Shown: positions 24,301 through 34,248 of the stretch, one piece after another
Layout: each line of letters starts with the position of its first letter
How positions within the stretch are numbered: position 1 is the stretch's first letter
Notes under the pieces: model-generated
The model's input: only the letters and a program-made list of their open reading frames with translations
Database searches by the model: none
What the model was told of the DNA's origin: nothing
Source of the DNA: Triticum aestivum
Taxonomy: Eukaryota > Streptophyta > Magnoliopsida > Poales > Poaceae
DNA length: 64,000 nt
Assembly (NCBI RefSeq): GCF_018294505.1
Contig: NC_057795.1
Coordinates: forward strand, 518,523,915-518,587,914
Direction of reading: 5' to 3'
Made by a program: the position numbers and the translations under genes

Positions 24301-25032
24301 CTTGACGCAATTCTAGAGTCCAGTCAGCTCCGCGGAAGCGCCCCAGGCTAGGCCTTTCTTCTTCCAGGAAGTGAGCCGCACAGGGATACCGGATCGGAAT
24401 TCGGGGGCCACCACCCAGTTGGCGTCGCGCGGCTCGGTGATGTAGAACCACCCCGATTGCCACCCCTTCACGGTCTCCGCAAAGGAGCCCTCGACCCAGG
24501 TGACGCTGGGCATCTTGCCCACAATGGCGCCACCACACTCCACCTGCTTGCCGACCACTATCTTCGGCTTCACATTGAAGATCTTTAGCCACAGGCCGAA
24601 GTGGGGACTGATGCGGAGAAAAGCCTCGCACATGACGATAAACGCTAAGATATTGAGGATGAAGTTAGGGGCTAGATCATGAAAATCCAGCCCGTAATAG
24701 AACAAGAGCCCGTGGACAAATTGGTGGAGGGGGAAATCCCAGTCCGCGGAAGAAGTGGGCAAGGAACACGACCCTCTCGTGGGGTCCCGGAGTCGGAATG
24801 ATCTGCCTTGCGTCCGGGAGCTGGTGCGCAATATCTGGGGCCAAGTATCCGGCCGCCCGGAGCTTCGTAATATCCTCCTCCTTGACGGAGGAGGCCACCC
24901 ATTTGCCTCCCGCTCTGGACATGTTTGGCTGTGCGGAGAAGGTGAGAACTGGGGCGCTGGAGCTCGAGCGTGCGAGAATGGATGAGCGAAGAAGGAAGTA
25001 GGCGTGGGTGAAAGAGGAGGATCCTTATCTCT

Positions 25033-25040
25033 TTATAAAG
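25033..25040 (-). promoter_or_regulatory. TATA-like box upstream of the copy B antisense gene
   Basis: TTTATAAA (palindromic core) 110 bp upstream of the ATG at 24922 on the minus strand. The aligned position in copy C (near 52340) reads ATATTAGG and has lost the TATA sequence. Confidence 0.55.
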
Positions 25041-25471
25041 GCGGTAGAAACTGTGCGCCTCCCCACTTGCCCGTTAAGATCGCTTACTTCCCAAGCGCCA
25101 CGATTGATGGCGCGGTTGGGTTACCCATACCCGTATTGATGAGAATCCCATGATAAAGGGACACGATCTCTGCTTCAACAAGACGTGTCAAGAAAACTGC
25201 CTCGCATTACGTGCGGTAGGTGGTTGTGAAAAACGGTTCGAGTAATGACCGAACCATGGTGTGATGTCATGCTATAAAAAGCTGTCAGCAGATTAGATTT
25301 GTGGAATATTATACTCTCTATGGTGGAATGTGGAATCTGTTTTGCAGAGCCGGACACGATCCTTGTGTTCTAAATCTCTTACGAAGTATTCGGAGAAGGA
25401 AACCGCCTTGCAATGTCGAAGACAATCTGCGCGTTGGACTCATCGTCATTGAAGCCTGGTTCAGGGGATAC

Positions 25472-25945
25472 CGAGGGAGTCCTGGATTAAGGGGTCCTCG
25501 GATAGCCAGACTATATACTTTGGCCAAACTGTTGGACTATGAACATACAAGATTGAAGACTTCGTCCCGTGTCCGGATGGGACTCTCCTTTGCGTGGAAG
25601 GCAAGCTTGGATATTTGGATATGTAGATTTCCTTCTCTGTAACCGACTCTGTGTAACCCTAGCCCCCTCCGGTGTCTATATAAACCGTAGGGTTTAGTCC
25701 GTAGGACAAGAACAACAATCATAATCATAGGTTAGCTTCTAGGGTTTAGCCTCTACGATCTCGTGGTAGATCAACTCTTGTAATACTCATATCATCAAGA
25801 TCAATCAAGTAGGAAGTAGGGTATTACCTCCATCGAGAGGGCCCGAACTAGGTAAAACATCGTGTCCCCTGCCTCCTATTACCATTAGCCTTAGATGCAT
25901 AGTTCGGGACCCCCTACCCGAGATCCGCCGGTTTTGACACCGACA
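25472..25945 (+). repeat. 3' LTR of Fatima-like copy B
   Basis: 474 bp; the first base pair has mutated (CGAGGGAG for TGAGGGAG), the end CCGACA is intact. TATATAAA at 25677-25684. Preceded by CCTGGTTCAGGGGATAC, the polypurine-tract position. Confidence 0.92.
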
Positions 25946-25950
25946 CCACC
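25946..25950. repeat. Target site duplication of Fatima-like copy B (right)
   Basis: CCACC, identical to 12569-12573. Confidence 0.93.
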
Positions 25951-26335
25951 AAATCTGAGTCGCCGAAACATCTCACTCGACTTAAGTTCATCTCCTTAGC
26001 CATCCGAAGACCATGGAGCAAGGCTTCATACTCAACTGCATTGTTAGTACATGGGAACATCAACCTGAGAACATAACACTTGTCACCTCGAGGGGAAGCT
26101 AAGACAACTCCAGCCCCCAAGCCCTCCAATTGCCTGGACCCATCAAAGTGAATAGTCCAATATGTATTATCTGGCTTCTCTTTAGGCATCTGCAGTTCTG
26201 TCCAGTCATTGATGAAATCCACCAGTGCTTGAGACTTGATGGCAGTGCGAGGCACATACTTCAAACCATGAGGCCCAAGCTCAATGGCCCACTTAGCGAC
26301 TCGTCATATGGCTTCTCTGTTTTGAATAATATCTC
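25946..26335 (-). pseudogene. Gypsy-2 RNase H, N-terminal part (split by copy B)
   Basis: Minus-strand ribonuclease H domain. IHFDGSRQLEGLGAGVVLAS carries the first catalytic Asp, NAVEYEALLHGLRMA the Glu and RCFGDSDLV the next Asp. The coding sequence stops at the copy B insertion and resumes at 12568 with AQQVSGKW. In intact relatives it removes the RNA template during reverse transcription. The short stretch 26336-26426 linking it to RT is frameshifted. Confidence 0.88.
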
Positions 26336-26426
26336 CTAATGGAGCAGAACTGACCACAGTGATGGGGTGACCCAGAAAATACTGCTTAAGCTTCCGGATG
26401 GCCATGAACACCCCATAAACAAGGTT

Positions 26427-27530
26427 CTACCAATGTGGATATCTCTGCTTGGACTCAATAAGCACTTCACTGATGTAGTAAACTGACCATTGAACCGGAT
26501 ATTCCTTGCCAGCCTCCTTGCGCTCCACCACAATGGCCACACTGACAGCACGGGTGTTAGCAGCCACATATAACAATAACGGCTCCTTATCAATGGGAGC
26601 AGCAAGAACTGGCGGCTCAGCTAGCTGCCTCTTTAAGTCCTCAAATGCGTCGTTAGCAGCATCACTCCAAACGAAGTTATTTGTTTTCTTCATCATCTGA
26701 TATAGTGGTATAGCCTTCTCACCCAACCGGCTTATGAACCGGCTTAAGGCAGCAATACGGCCTGCCAGACGCTGAACATCATTGATACACACCGGCTTAG
26801 CCAAGGAGGTGATGGCCTTGATCTTCTTCGGGTTAGCCTCAATGCCTCTGTTAGAAACCAGAAAACCCAAAAGCTTGCCTGCTGGCACACCAAAAATGCA
26901 CTTGGCCGGGTTAAGCATCATCTTGTAGACCCGGAGATTATCAAAGGTTTCTTTCAAATCATCTATCAGAGTTTCCTTCTCTCTGGATTTCACCACAATG
27001 TCGTCCACATAATGATGAACATTGTGTCCAATCTGACTGTGAAGACAATTCTGCACACATTGCTCATAAGTCGCCTGGGCACTCTTGAGCCCAAAAGGCA
27101 TAGACACATAGCAGAAGGCTCCAAAGGGAGTAATGAAAGTTGTCTTCTCCTGGTCCTTAACTGCCATCTTGATCTGATGATAACCAGAATAAGCATCCAA
27201 AAAGCTCAAATGCTCACAACCCACCATAGCATCAATGATTTGATCAATACGAGGGAGAGAAAAAGGATCAGCCGGACAAGCCTTGTTTAAGTCCATGTAA
27301 TCCACACACATGCGCCAAGTGCCATTCTTCTAAAGCACTAGCACTGGGTTAGCCAACCAATCTGGATGAAAAACTTCAACAATGAACCCAGCCGCCAAGA
27401 GCCGGGCCACTTCTTTACCAATGGCCTTACACCTCTCCTCGTTGAACCGCCAGAGGAATTGCTTGACCGGCTTAAATTTCGGATAAATATTGAGAGTGTG
27501 CTCAGTGAGTTCTCTCGGTACACCCAGCAT
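26427..27530 (-). pseudogene. Gypsy-2 reverse transcriptase (one stop, otherwise well preserved)
   Basis: Minus-strand RT. The upstream part reads LNIYPKFKPVKQFLWRFNEE and FIVEVFHPDWLANPVLVL, then a stop (27330-27332) and the long frame 27311-26427. That frame has MCVDYMDLNKACP, SFLDAYSGYHQI, YVSMPFGLKSAQATY and the catalytic YVDDIVVKS, followed by the thumb/connection (LLGFLVSNRGIEANPKKIKA) and the Asp-poor start of the connection domain (VWSDAANDAFEDLK). All classic Ty3/Gypsy RT motifs are visible. The frame then breaks before RNase H. It copies element RNA into cDNA in functional relatives. Confidence 0.92.
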
Positions 27531-28299
27531 GTCAGAAGGTTTCCATGCAAAGATGTCTCAGTTCTCCCGGATGAACTCGATGAGCGTGCTTTCCTATTTG
27601 GGATCCAAGTTGGCACTGATACTGAACTGCTTAGATGAGTCGCCAGGAACAAAATCAACCAGCTTGGTGTAATCACCGACTTAAACTTCAGCACTGGGCC
27701 ATGCTCTGTAGTTGGCTTTTTCAAAGACGTCATATCCGTCGGGTCAACATTTTCGTTGTAAAACTTCAAGTCCTCTGTTGCACAAACAGACTCAGCATAA
27801 GCAGCATCACCTTCCTCACATTCCAGGGCTATCTTCCGACTCCCATGCACTGTGATGGTTCCTTTATAACCCGACATCTTGAGCTGCAGATAAACATAAC
27901 ACGGCTGTGCCATGAACTTGGCATAAGCCAGCCGTCCAAATAGAGCATGGTACGGGCTTCTGATTTTGACCACTTCAAAAGTTAACTTCTCAGCCCTGGA
28001 ATCATGCTCATCCTCAAAGGCCACCTCCAGCTCAATCTTGCCCACCGGGTATGCCGACTTACCAAGCACCACTCCATGCAAAACAATATTGGATGTCTTA
28101 GATTTTTATCAGCTAACCCCATGCGACGGAAAGTCTCATAATAAAGGATGTTGATGCTACTGCCAACATCCATGAGCACCTTAGTGTATTTGTATCCACC
28201 AACTTGAAGCGCCACCACCAAGGCCAAGTGACCCGGATTGTCAACCCGGGGAGGGTGATCCGCTCTACTCCACAGAATGGGCTGCTCAGACCATCGCAA
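27531..28299 (-). pseudogene. Gypsy-2 aspartic protease and linker (broken)
   Basis: VLMDVGSSINILYYETFRRM is the retropepsin active-site region; the usual D-G-G or D-T/S-G motif has become D-V-G. After a frameshift near 28080 the domain continues in another frame (MHGVVLGKSAYPVGKIELEV, RSPYHALFGRLAYAKFMA, MSGYKGTITVHG). The linker to RT then follows, with another frame change near 27680. Confidence 0.82.
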
Positions 28300-28399
28300 G
28301 TAACGAGGAACTACCGGCTCAACGGCGTTTACAGCCCGCTTATGGAGCTTCTGGCTCCGCTTGCATAAGCTTGTGGTGAAACATGATAGTGCCCACTAT

Positions 28400-30925
28400 T
28401 CAACTGCTTGGGATTACTTTGAAATCCAGATTGCTGCTACTGACCTCCCTGGTCGGATTGTTGATTGTACCCTGATTACCTTGATTAAAACCGCCCTGAT
28501 TACCTTGGGGGCCTTGGAAGTTGGCATTAGAACCGCTGCCTCCGTAACCCGGGCCATGGAAACCGCCGTCGCCTGAGCCGCCGCCCAGCCCATGATTGTC
28601 GTCAAACGAGTTCGAATTTTTAAAGGCCCTCATAATTGTACAATCTTTCCAATGGTGAGTAGCTGGTTTCTCCTTGGAGCCGTGCTTTGGACAGGGCTCG
28701 TTAAGCAACCGCTCAAGTGTAGGACCTGGTCTGCTGTTCCGAGGAGGCGGCCTCCCCTTACGATGCTGGTTATTGCCCTGTGCGTTGGTGTTAGCCACAA
28801 ACTCCGAGCTACCATCCGCCTTGCGTTTACCGTTGCCTCCCTGATTCGCTGGGTTATACTGCTGACCCTTGGTGTTTCCGTTCTTCTTTCCCTTCCCTGT
28901 CTTCTCATCGTCAGACTTGGGGTCCTTGGTACTATCAGAGTCGGCATACTTGATTAGATCCGCAGCTTGCGCATATCATTACAATCGCGCTTGAGCCGCC
29001 CCAACTTCTGCTTCAGAGGCAAAAAATGGCAATTTTTCTCCAACATTAAGATCGCAAAGCCGGCATTCATGTTATCACATGAATGTATGTTAGCTTTGAC
29101 CCGGCGCACCCAATGGGTCATTTATTCACCCTCCTCTTGCTTGCAAGTCGCCAAGTCCACAATCGACATGGGCTGCTTGCATGTGTCCTTGAAGTTCTGG
29201 ATAAACCGGGCTTTTAACTCAGCCCATGACCCGATGGAGTTAGCTGGCAGCCCTTTTAACCAAGTACGGGCCATTCCATCCAGCATCATGGTGAAGTATA
29301 TGGCACACGCAGCATCACTGACCTCCAGTAGCTCCATGGCCATCTCATAATTTTCAATCCATGGCTCAGGGGGTAAGTCGGCTGTATAATTAGGCATCTT
29401 TTGAGGTCCCTTGAAATCTTTAGGCAAACGCTCATTATGCAGAGCCGACACCAAACAGGGTACACCCGTAGATCTTGAGGTCACGCCTGCCTCAACTGAG
29501 GTCATTGGATAAATCGGAAGGGGCTGGTAAACCGCCCACTGAGCCGCCTACTCGGCTTCTTGACGCACTCTGCCTGTTCAACCAAATTAGGAACTCCATC
29601 ACGCGATGGGTCATGCCCACGCGGCTGGTCTCGACGATGGGCGTTGCTTGAAACGGCTGGTGAGTCCATGTGCCTGCTATAGCTCCGGCTCCATCTTGGG
29701 AGAGGGTTTGAGTGGATCCTATCTCGGCTGTAAGAATATGCCTCCTGCCACGCCAAGGCTGTCTGAAGAAGCTCTCTGACCCTTTGTGTTTCAACCGCCG
29801 CCGGGAGTCGCCATCCATCGAGAGAGCCGCCAATCGTGTCACCGCAGCGATCATGTTCTCCAAAGGATTAGAATAATGACCCGATGGTGTTGGTACATGG
29901 TGAGGTGGAGGAGTATTCAAACGAGGGGGTTCCGTCACACGCAGTTGGACCGACGTCCCAGCCCCGGGCGCTGCAGCCCGGTTTATCTCCAGCGGGTTAC
30001 TGGGCCCTGCACCGGGCGTGCGGAAAAGGTTTCTAGGCTCATAAACCGTAGAAAGACGGGACTAGTGCCTTCTCCTCATGATCTCATTTGACGCGTTTTG
30101 ATCCATCGTAAGCTGGAAAGCCTCCGACTGAATCCGCTGGGCTTGAGCATCCAAAGTTGCCCGCTCTGCGGCTATCCTGACGTCCTCCACCGCCAGGTCT
30201 TCCTTAGCTAGCACTATATCATCACGTAACTTTTCCACCTCCGCATCATGCTGAGCTTGATTCACCGGGCTGACCATGACGGTTAACAGAGCTGTCAACT
30301 TATCCAGAAAAGCCGTCAAAACTTGAGCCGGCGGGCGTGCAGGGCCTCCTGCCCTGGTTGCCGTCACCGCTGCTGACCCGGAAGTCATTGCTGCCGCAGC
30401 CGTAGAGTTTTACCCAGGTTGCATGCCAGCCATGAAGATCCCGACTCTGTTTGGCAGCTCATAGGGGTCTGGAATACTGTTGCCATCGGAATAGCCCCCA
30501 AGCCCGCCATCTTGCAGTTGATACAACAAATCAGTCTCACCCATGGACGACTCGCCATCAGAGTAGATGGCTGTCTCACCACCAGACATAGATCCTTCAT
30601 CAAATTCCGCTCCATGGATGCATCCCACAAAGGCACGCTTCATGGCGGGCTGAGCTCGGGCTGGTTTCGCACACTGAGCCGTCTCAATGATGTCAGTGCA
30701 GATGTCCAGCTCAGGGCTCAGCTCGCCAATCTTGCCAATGAAGACATGAATTCCGCCGAAGGGGACCCGGTACCCATACTCAATTGAGCCGGCGTCGGGG
30801 CCCCAGCCTGCATCGTCGATGTAGAGCTTGCCTCGATGACTCTTGCTCATCTGGCCCACAGCGTATCCCTTGAGCCCTTCGAAGTTACCCTTTAAGAACT
30901 CAAAACCACTGTGCGCTAGCCCCAT
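28400..30925 (-). pseudogene. Gypsy-2 gag (broken)
   Basis: The ATG at 30925 lies only 14 bp from the LTR (MGLAHSGFEFLKGNFEGLKG) and begins a 171-residue N-terminal region. After a stop (30410) come a coiled-coil-like part (LRDDIVLAKEDLAVEDVRIA), a Pro-rich frameshifted part and the gag core (GMARTWLKGLPANSIGSWAE, LKARFIQNFKDTCKQP). A Lys-rich tail follows with PCPKHGSKEKPATHHWKDC, a degenerate zinc-knuckle-like motif, and a Gly/Asn/Gln-rich end at 28400. Several frameshifts and stops. Structural protein of the particle in intact relatives. Confidence 0.85.
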
Positions 30926-30938
30926 GTTGGGCGCTAAC
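30917..30938 (-). other. Putative primer-binding site of Gypsy-2
   Basis: Directly inside the 5' LTR the minus strand reads GTTAGCGCCCAACATGGGGC; allowing C-to-T decay this resembles a TGGCGCCCAAC-type site. The tRNA is not assigned. The gag ATG (30925) lies inside it. Confidence 0.5.
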
Positions 30939-31457
30939 TATCATGGAAAGGTCACGACAGATGTCCTAGCAAAAGGACTTAGTCGTGGATCCATCACAAC
31001 TAGGAAGCTTAAAGGGGTTAAACGGGACAAAGGACACGGGTTTATACTGGTTCGGCCCCTTGCGGTGAAGGTAAAGGCCTATTCCAGTTTGAGGTGGTAT
31101 TGCTTATGTCTCGATTACCAGGGAGCGAATCCGCTTGACCTAGCTTTCGATTTGTTGTTTCTTGTCCTGAATCACCGCTGGGTCGTCCCTTTATATACAC
31201 AGGTCGATGCCCAGCGGCTCATAGAGTCCCAGCCGGCTCATAAACAGTGTCCGGCTCGGTGACTATCTATTCATGCCTTACAACACAAGTCATGCATATA
31301 TGGCGGTTTACCCTTATAGGCCTTAAGTCGCCTCTGGGCCTTGGGCCATTAACTAAACTGCCATCTTCAAATATCTTCATGGGCTTCACATGATGAATCA
31401 CCATAGGTATAACCCGACCCCTCCTGGGCGGGTCATACCTAATAGTTATACCTAATA
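30939..31457 (-). repeat. 5' LTR of Gypsy-2
   Basis: About 519 bp; aligns with 4860-5382. The inner end has TATCATGG where the other LTR has TGTCGTGG, and the outer end reads CCTAATA where the other reads CCCCAACA, so both termini carry C-to-T changes and the outer one a small deletion. TATATAAA on the minus strand at 31190-31197. Confidence 0.85.
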
Positions 31458-31756
31458 CCTTCGGCGTTGAGGCGGACACGGGGAATGACACCATTGACGG
31501 AGGCGATCTGCTCCTCACGGCGGCGCTGGAAGTACATCGTCCACAACGTTCCGCTGTCAGGGAGGAGCGGATGCGGGTGATCTCCGCCCGCAATGCCGCC
31601 CCTTCGGGCACCGGCGGCACCGGAATGCCGCCGGCGCTCAGCCTCCACGTCCCCGGCACGCGCATGTCAGGGGGCGCCGGGTATCCGGCCTCGTAGAGGA
31701 GGCGCGCCTCCGGTTCCTGGAGGTGTTTGCGGACGAAGCCGTTAGCCGCTGCGCCA
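31458..31756 (-). pseudogene. N-terminal half of the unknown ORF family, split by Gypsy-2
   Basis: Reading leftwards from the WHAM-like LTR boundary: GAAANGFVRKHLQEPEARLL, YEAGYPAPPDMRVPGTW, RLSAGGIPVPP, then a frameshift near 31560, and RRREEQIASVNGVIP with RLNAEG ending at the Gypsy-2 LTR. The start codon and first residues were removed by the WHAM-like insertion at 31757. Its last 34 bp (31458-31491) repeat, imperfectly, the first 34 bp of the other half (4826-4859). Function unknown. Confidence 0.5.
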
Positions 31757-33154
31757 TGATACGTCTCCATCATATCTACTTTTCCAAACACTTTTTCCCA
31801 TGTTTTGGACTCTAACTTGCATGATTTGAATGGAACTAACCTGGACTGACGCTGTTTTCAGTAGAACTGGCATGGTGATATTTTTGTGCAGAAATAGAAG
31901 TTCTCGGAATGACCTGAAAATCCACGAAGAAACTTTTTGGAATTAATAAAAAATATTGGCGAAAGGATCAACGTCAGGGGACCCACACCCTGTCCACGAG
32001 GGTGGGGGCGCCCCCCTAGGGCGCGCCCCTGCCTCGTGGGCCCCCTGAAGCTCCACCGACCTCAACTCCAACTCCATATATTAAAGTTCAGGGAGAAAAA
32101 ATGTCAAAGAGAGGGATTCATCACATTTTATGATACGGAGCCGCCGCCAAGCCCTAATCTCTCTCGGGAGGGCTGATATGGAGTCCGTTCGGGGCTACGG
32201 AGAGGGGAATCCGTCGCCGTCGTCATCATCAACCATCCTCCATCACCAATTTCATGATGCTCACCGCCGTGCGTGAGTAATTCCATCGTAGGCTTGCTGG
32301 ACGGTGATGGGTTGGATGAGATTTACCATGTAATCGAGTTAGTTTTGTTAGGGTTTGATCCCTAGTATCCATTATGTTCTGAGATTGATATTGCTATGAC
32401 TTTGCTATGTTTAATGCTTGTCACTAGGGCCCGAGTGCCATGATTTCAGATCTGAACCTATTATGTTTTCATGAATATATGCGAGTTCTTGATCCTATCT
32501 TGCAAGTCTATAGTCACCTATTATGTGTTATGATCCGACAACCCAGAAGTGACAATAATCGGGACCACTCTCGGTGATGACCATAGTTTGAGGAGTTCAT
32601 GTATTCACTAAGTGTTAATGTTTTGGTCTGGTACTCTATTAAAAGGAGGCCTTAATATCCCTTAGTTCTCAACAGGACCCTGCTGCCACGGGAGGGTAGG
32701 ACAAAAGATGTCATGCAAGTTCTTTTCCATAAGCACGTATGACTATATTCGGAATACATGCCTACATTATATTAATGAACTGGGGCTAGTTCTGTGTCAC
32801 CCTATGTTATAACTATTACATGAGGAATCACATCCGACATAATTATCCATCACTGATCCAATGCCTACGAGCTTTTCACATATTGCTCTTTGCTTAGTTA
32901 TTTCACCGTTGTCACTGTTACAATTACTACAAAATTGCTACTGTTACTTTTGCCACTATTATCATTACTTCCATACTACTTTGCTACTAAATACTTTGCT
33001 GCAGATACTAAGTTGTCTAGGTGTGGTTGAATTGACAACTCAACTGCTAATACTTGAGAATATTCTTTGGCTCCCCTTGTGTTAAATTAATAAATTTGGG
33101 TTGAATACTCTACCCTCGAAAACAGTTGCGATCCCCTATACTTGTGGGTTATCA
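31757..33154 (+). repeat. 5' LTR of the WHAM-like element
   Basis: 1398 bp from TGATACGTCTCCATCATATC to CTTGTGGGTTATCA. Contains a GC-rich patch near 31975-32060 (GGGCGCCCCCCTAGGGCGCG, able to fold back on itself) and a T/ACTACT-rich stretch near 32900-33000. It holds no real ORF. Confidence 0.85.
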
Positions 33155-33165
33155 AGACTATTTTC

Positions 33166-33184
33166 TGGCGCCGTTGCCGGGGAG
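33166..33184 (+). other. Primer-binding site of the WHAM-like element
   Basis: TGGCGCCGTTGCCGGGGAG, 11 nt inside the LTR end; this is the site usually assigned to tRNA-Asp in Athila-type elements. Confidence 0.85.
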
Positions 33185-33232
33185 CATAGCTCTATTCTTT
33201 GAGTCACTTGGGATTTATATCTGCTGATCACT

Positions 33233-34109
33233 ATGAGGAACTTGAAAGACGAAAGAACCAAGATCTATCCCTCAACTATGAGGGGAGGTAAGGAATTGCC
33301 ATCTAGCTCTGCACTTGATTCTCCTTCTGCTATGAGTAAGCTTGCGACACCTAAACCTGCTTCTGCTATTAATTCTGATATGTCGCATGTTATTCATGAT
33401 GCCACTTCCGCTATGCATGATACTTATGATGAAACTACTTCTATGCCTGATACTACTATGCCATTCGGTGAATTTCTTGATGAACAACTTGCTAGGGCTA
33501 GAGGGAATGAAATTATTGATGAAAGTGATGATGAAGGTTCTCCCCCTAAATATGAATTGCCTGTTGTGCCTGAGGGTTATGTTATGGATGAAGAAACTGC
33601 TAGAGATTTTCTTGCTTGCAATGATAGATCTGATCTTAAGAAATTATTAGCTAAGTTGAAAGAAAAGTCTCTGAATGCTAGAATGAAATATGACCCTGCT
33701 TTTTCTACTTCACCTATCTGTGTTACTGATAAGGATTATGATTTCTCTATTGATCCTGAGATAATTACATTGGTTGAATCTGATCCTTTCTATGGTTATG
33801 AATCTGAAACTGTTGTGGCACATCTTACTAAATTGAATGATATAGCCACCCTGTTCACTAATGATGAGAAAACTCGCTACTACTATTTCCTTAAGATATT
33901 TCTGCTCTCATTAAAGGGTGATGCTAAAACTTGGTTTAATTCTCTTGATCCCGGTTGTGTGCGTAGTCCCCGGGATATGATTTATTACTTCTCTACTAAA
34001 TATTTCCCTACTCATAAGAAACAAGCTGCTTTAAGGGAAATATATAATTTTGTGCAAATTGAAGAAGAGAGTCTCCCACAAGCTTGGGGGAGGCTTCTCC
34101 GATTTCTTA
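33233..34109 (+). CDS. gag of the WHAM-like element (3' truncated, frame open)
   Basis: ATG at 33233 (MRNLKDERTKIYPSTMRGGK), 78 nt after the LTR. Open through an acidic, Asp/Met-rich N-terminal region into the retrotransposon gag domain (LLSLKGDAKTWFNSLDPGC, MIYYFSTKYFPTHKKQAAL, IEEESLPQAWGRLLRFL), where it is cut by the CACTA element after FL. The frame runs a few more codons into the transposon and stops at 34154-34156. No stop within about 290 codons, so this copy was relatively young when disrupted. Particle structural protein in intact relatives. Confidence 0.88.
34107..34109. repeat. Left target site duplication of the CACTA element
   Basis: TTA immediately before CACTACAAAAAAT; 3 bp is the CACTA norm. 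The right partner is not in the window. Confidence 0.6.
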
Positions 34110-34129
34110 CACTACAAAAAATACACCTC
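34110..34129 (+). repeat. CACTA terminal inverted repeat (left)
   Basis: CACTACAAAAAATACACCTC, the characteristic CACTA terminus, directly inside WHAM-like gag. Confidence 0.9.
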
Positions 34130-34248
34130 CACGATGATACGTGTTTGTCACAGTAGGTCGCGTTTTCTGTCATGCATGTACATCCATTACGATTTTATGA
34201 CAGAATCAAGATAGTCATACCTGTGCTGTCGTAGAAGTGTTCCATGAC

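Larger units (their letters stand above)
17613..24922 (-). pseudogene. Antisense multi-exon gene of copy B (Transposase_28-like), interrupted by a solo LTR
   Basis: Exons by comparison with copy C: 24922-24061, 23978-23584, 23493-23008, 22863-22812 plus 18590-18523 (one exon split by the solo LTR), and 18445-17613. Exon 1 encodes the N-terminal domain (MSRAGGKWVASS, FVHGLLFYYGLDFHDLAPNF, GWQSGWFYITEPRDANW); exon 2 an acidic/basic linker (EKKAKKKAVGTRKSLRR, NDNEEEEEENP); exon 5 a coiled coil and the conserved C-terminal domain (GARRALARAKVHWGKIDAEK). Decay: a frameshift near 24720, a stop near 24315, the exon 2 donor changed from GTAAGT to ATAAGT (23578-23583), frameshifts in exon 3, and the solo LTR insertion. 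Molecular function unknown; carried antisense near the 3' LTR. Confidence 0.75.
12574..25945 (+). mobile_element. Fatima-like Gypsy LTR retrotransposon, copy B (complete ends, no RT/integrase)
   Basis: Plus-strand element with both LTRs (12574-13048 and 25472-25945) and a perfect 5 bp TSD CCACC. Internal order: PBS, gag-protease (13096-16378), spacer, then an antisense multi-exon gene (17613-24922). There is no trace of RT, RNase H or integrase between the protease end and the antisense gene. A 4.2 kb solo LTR (18591-22811) is inserted in the antisense gene. By eye the two LTRs differ at about 28-30 of 475 positions (~6%), indicating an old insertion. Confidence 0.9.
4860..31457 (-). mobile_element. 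Gypsy-2: LTR retrotransposon with antisense gene (nested insertions inside)
   Basis: Minus-strand Gypsy element bounded by a 3' LTR (4860-5382) and a 5' LTR (30939-31457). The gene order from the 5' side is gag, protease, RT, RNase H, integrase (Gypsy order), then a repeat block and an antisense gene before the 3' LTR. The 13.4 kb Fatima-like copy B occupies 12574-25945 in the RNase H gene; without it the element is about 13.2 kb. Extra antisense genes at this position are known from Tat-lineage Gypsy elements, so I suspect that lineage. No ordinary 5 bp TSD is visible; instead the two flanks overlap by an imperfect 34 bp. Confidence 0.88.
31757..34109 (+). mobile_element. WHAM/Athila-like Gypsy element, 5' part
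   Basis: Plus-strand element with a long LTR (31757-33154), primer-binding site and gag, cut at 34109 by the CACTA insertion. The rest is not found in the window. The PBS sequence and gag type are typical of Athila-lineage elements; the name WHAM is recalled from the LTR sequence and tentative. It is inserted in the 5' end of the unknown split ORF. Confidence 0.82.

Noticed and set aside
31937..32176. Possible small gene in the WHAM-like LTR GC patch
   Set aside because: Within the LTR, driven by the GGGCGCCC inverted repeat; no conserved protein features.
32861..33085. Short ORF in the WHAM-like LTR
   Set aside because: Low-complexity Leu/Tyr/Cys frame from an ACTACT-rich tract inside the LTR.
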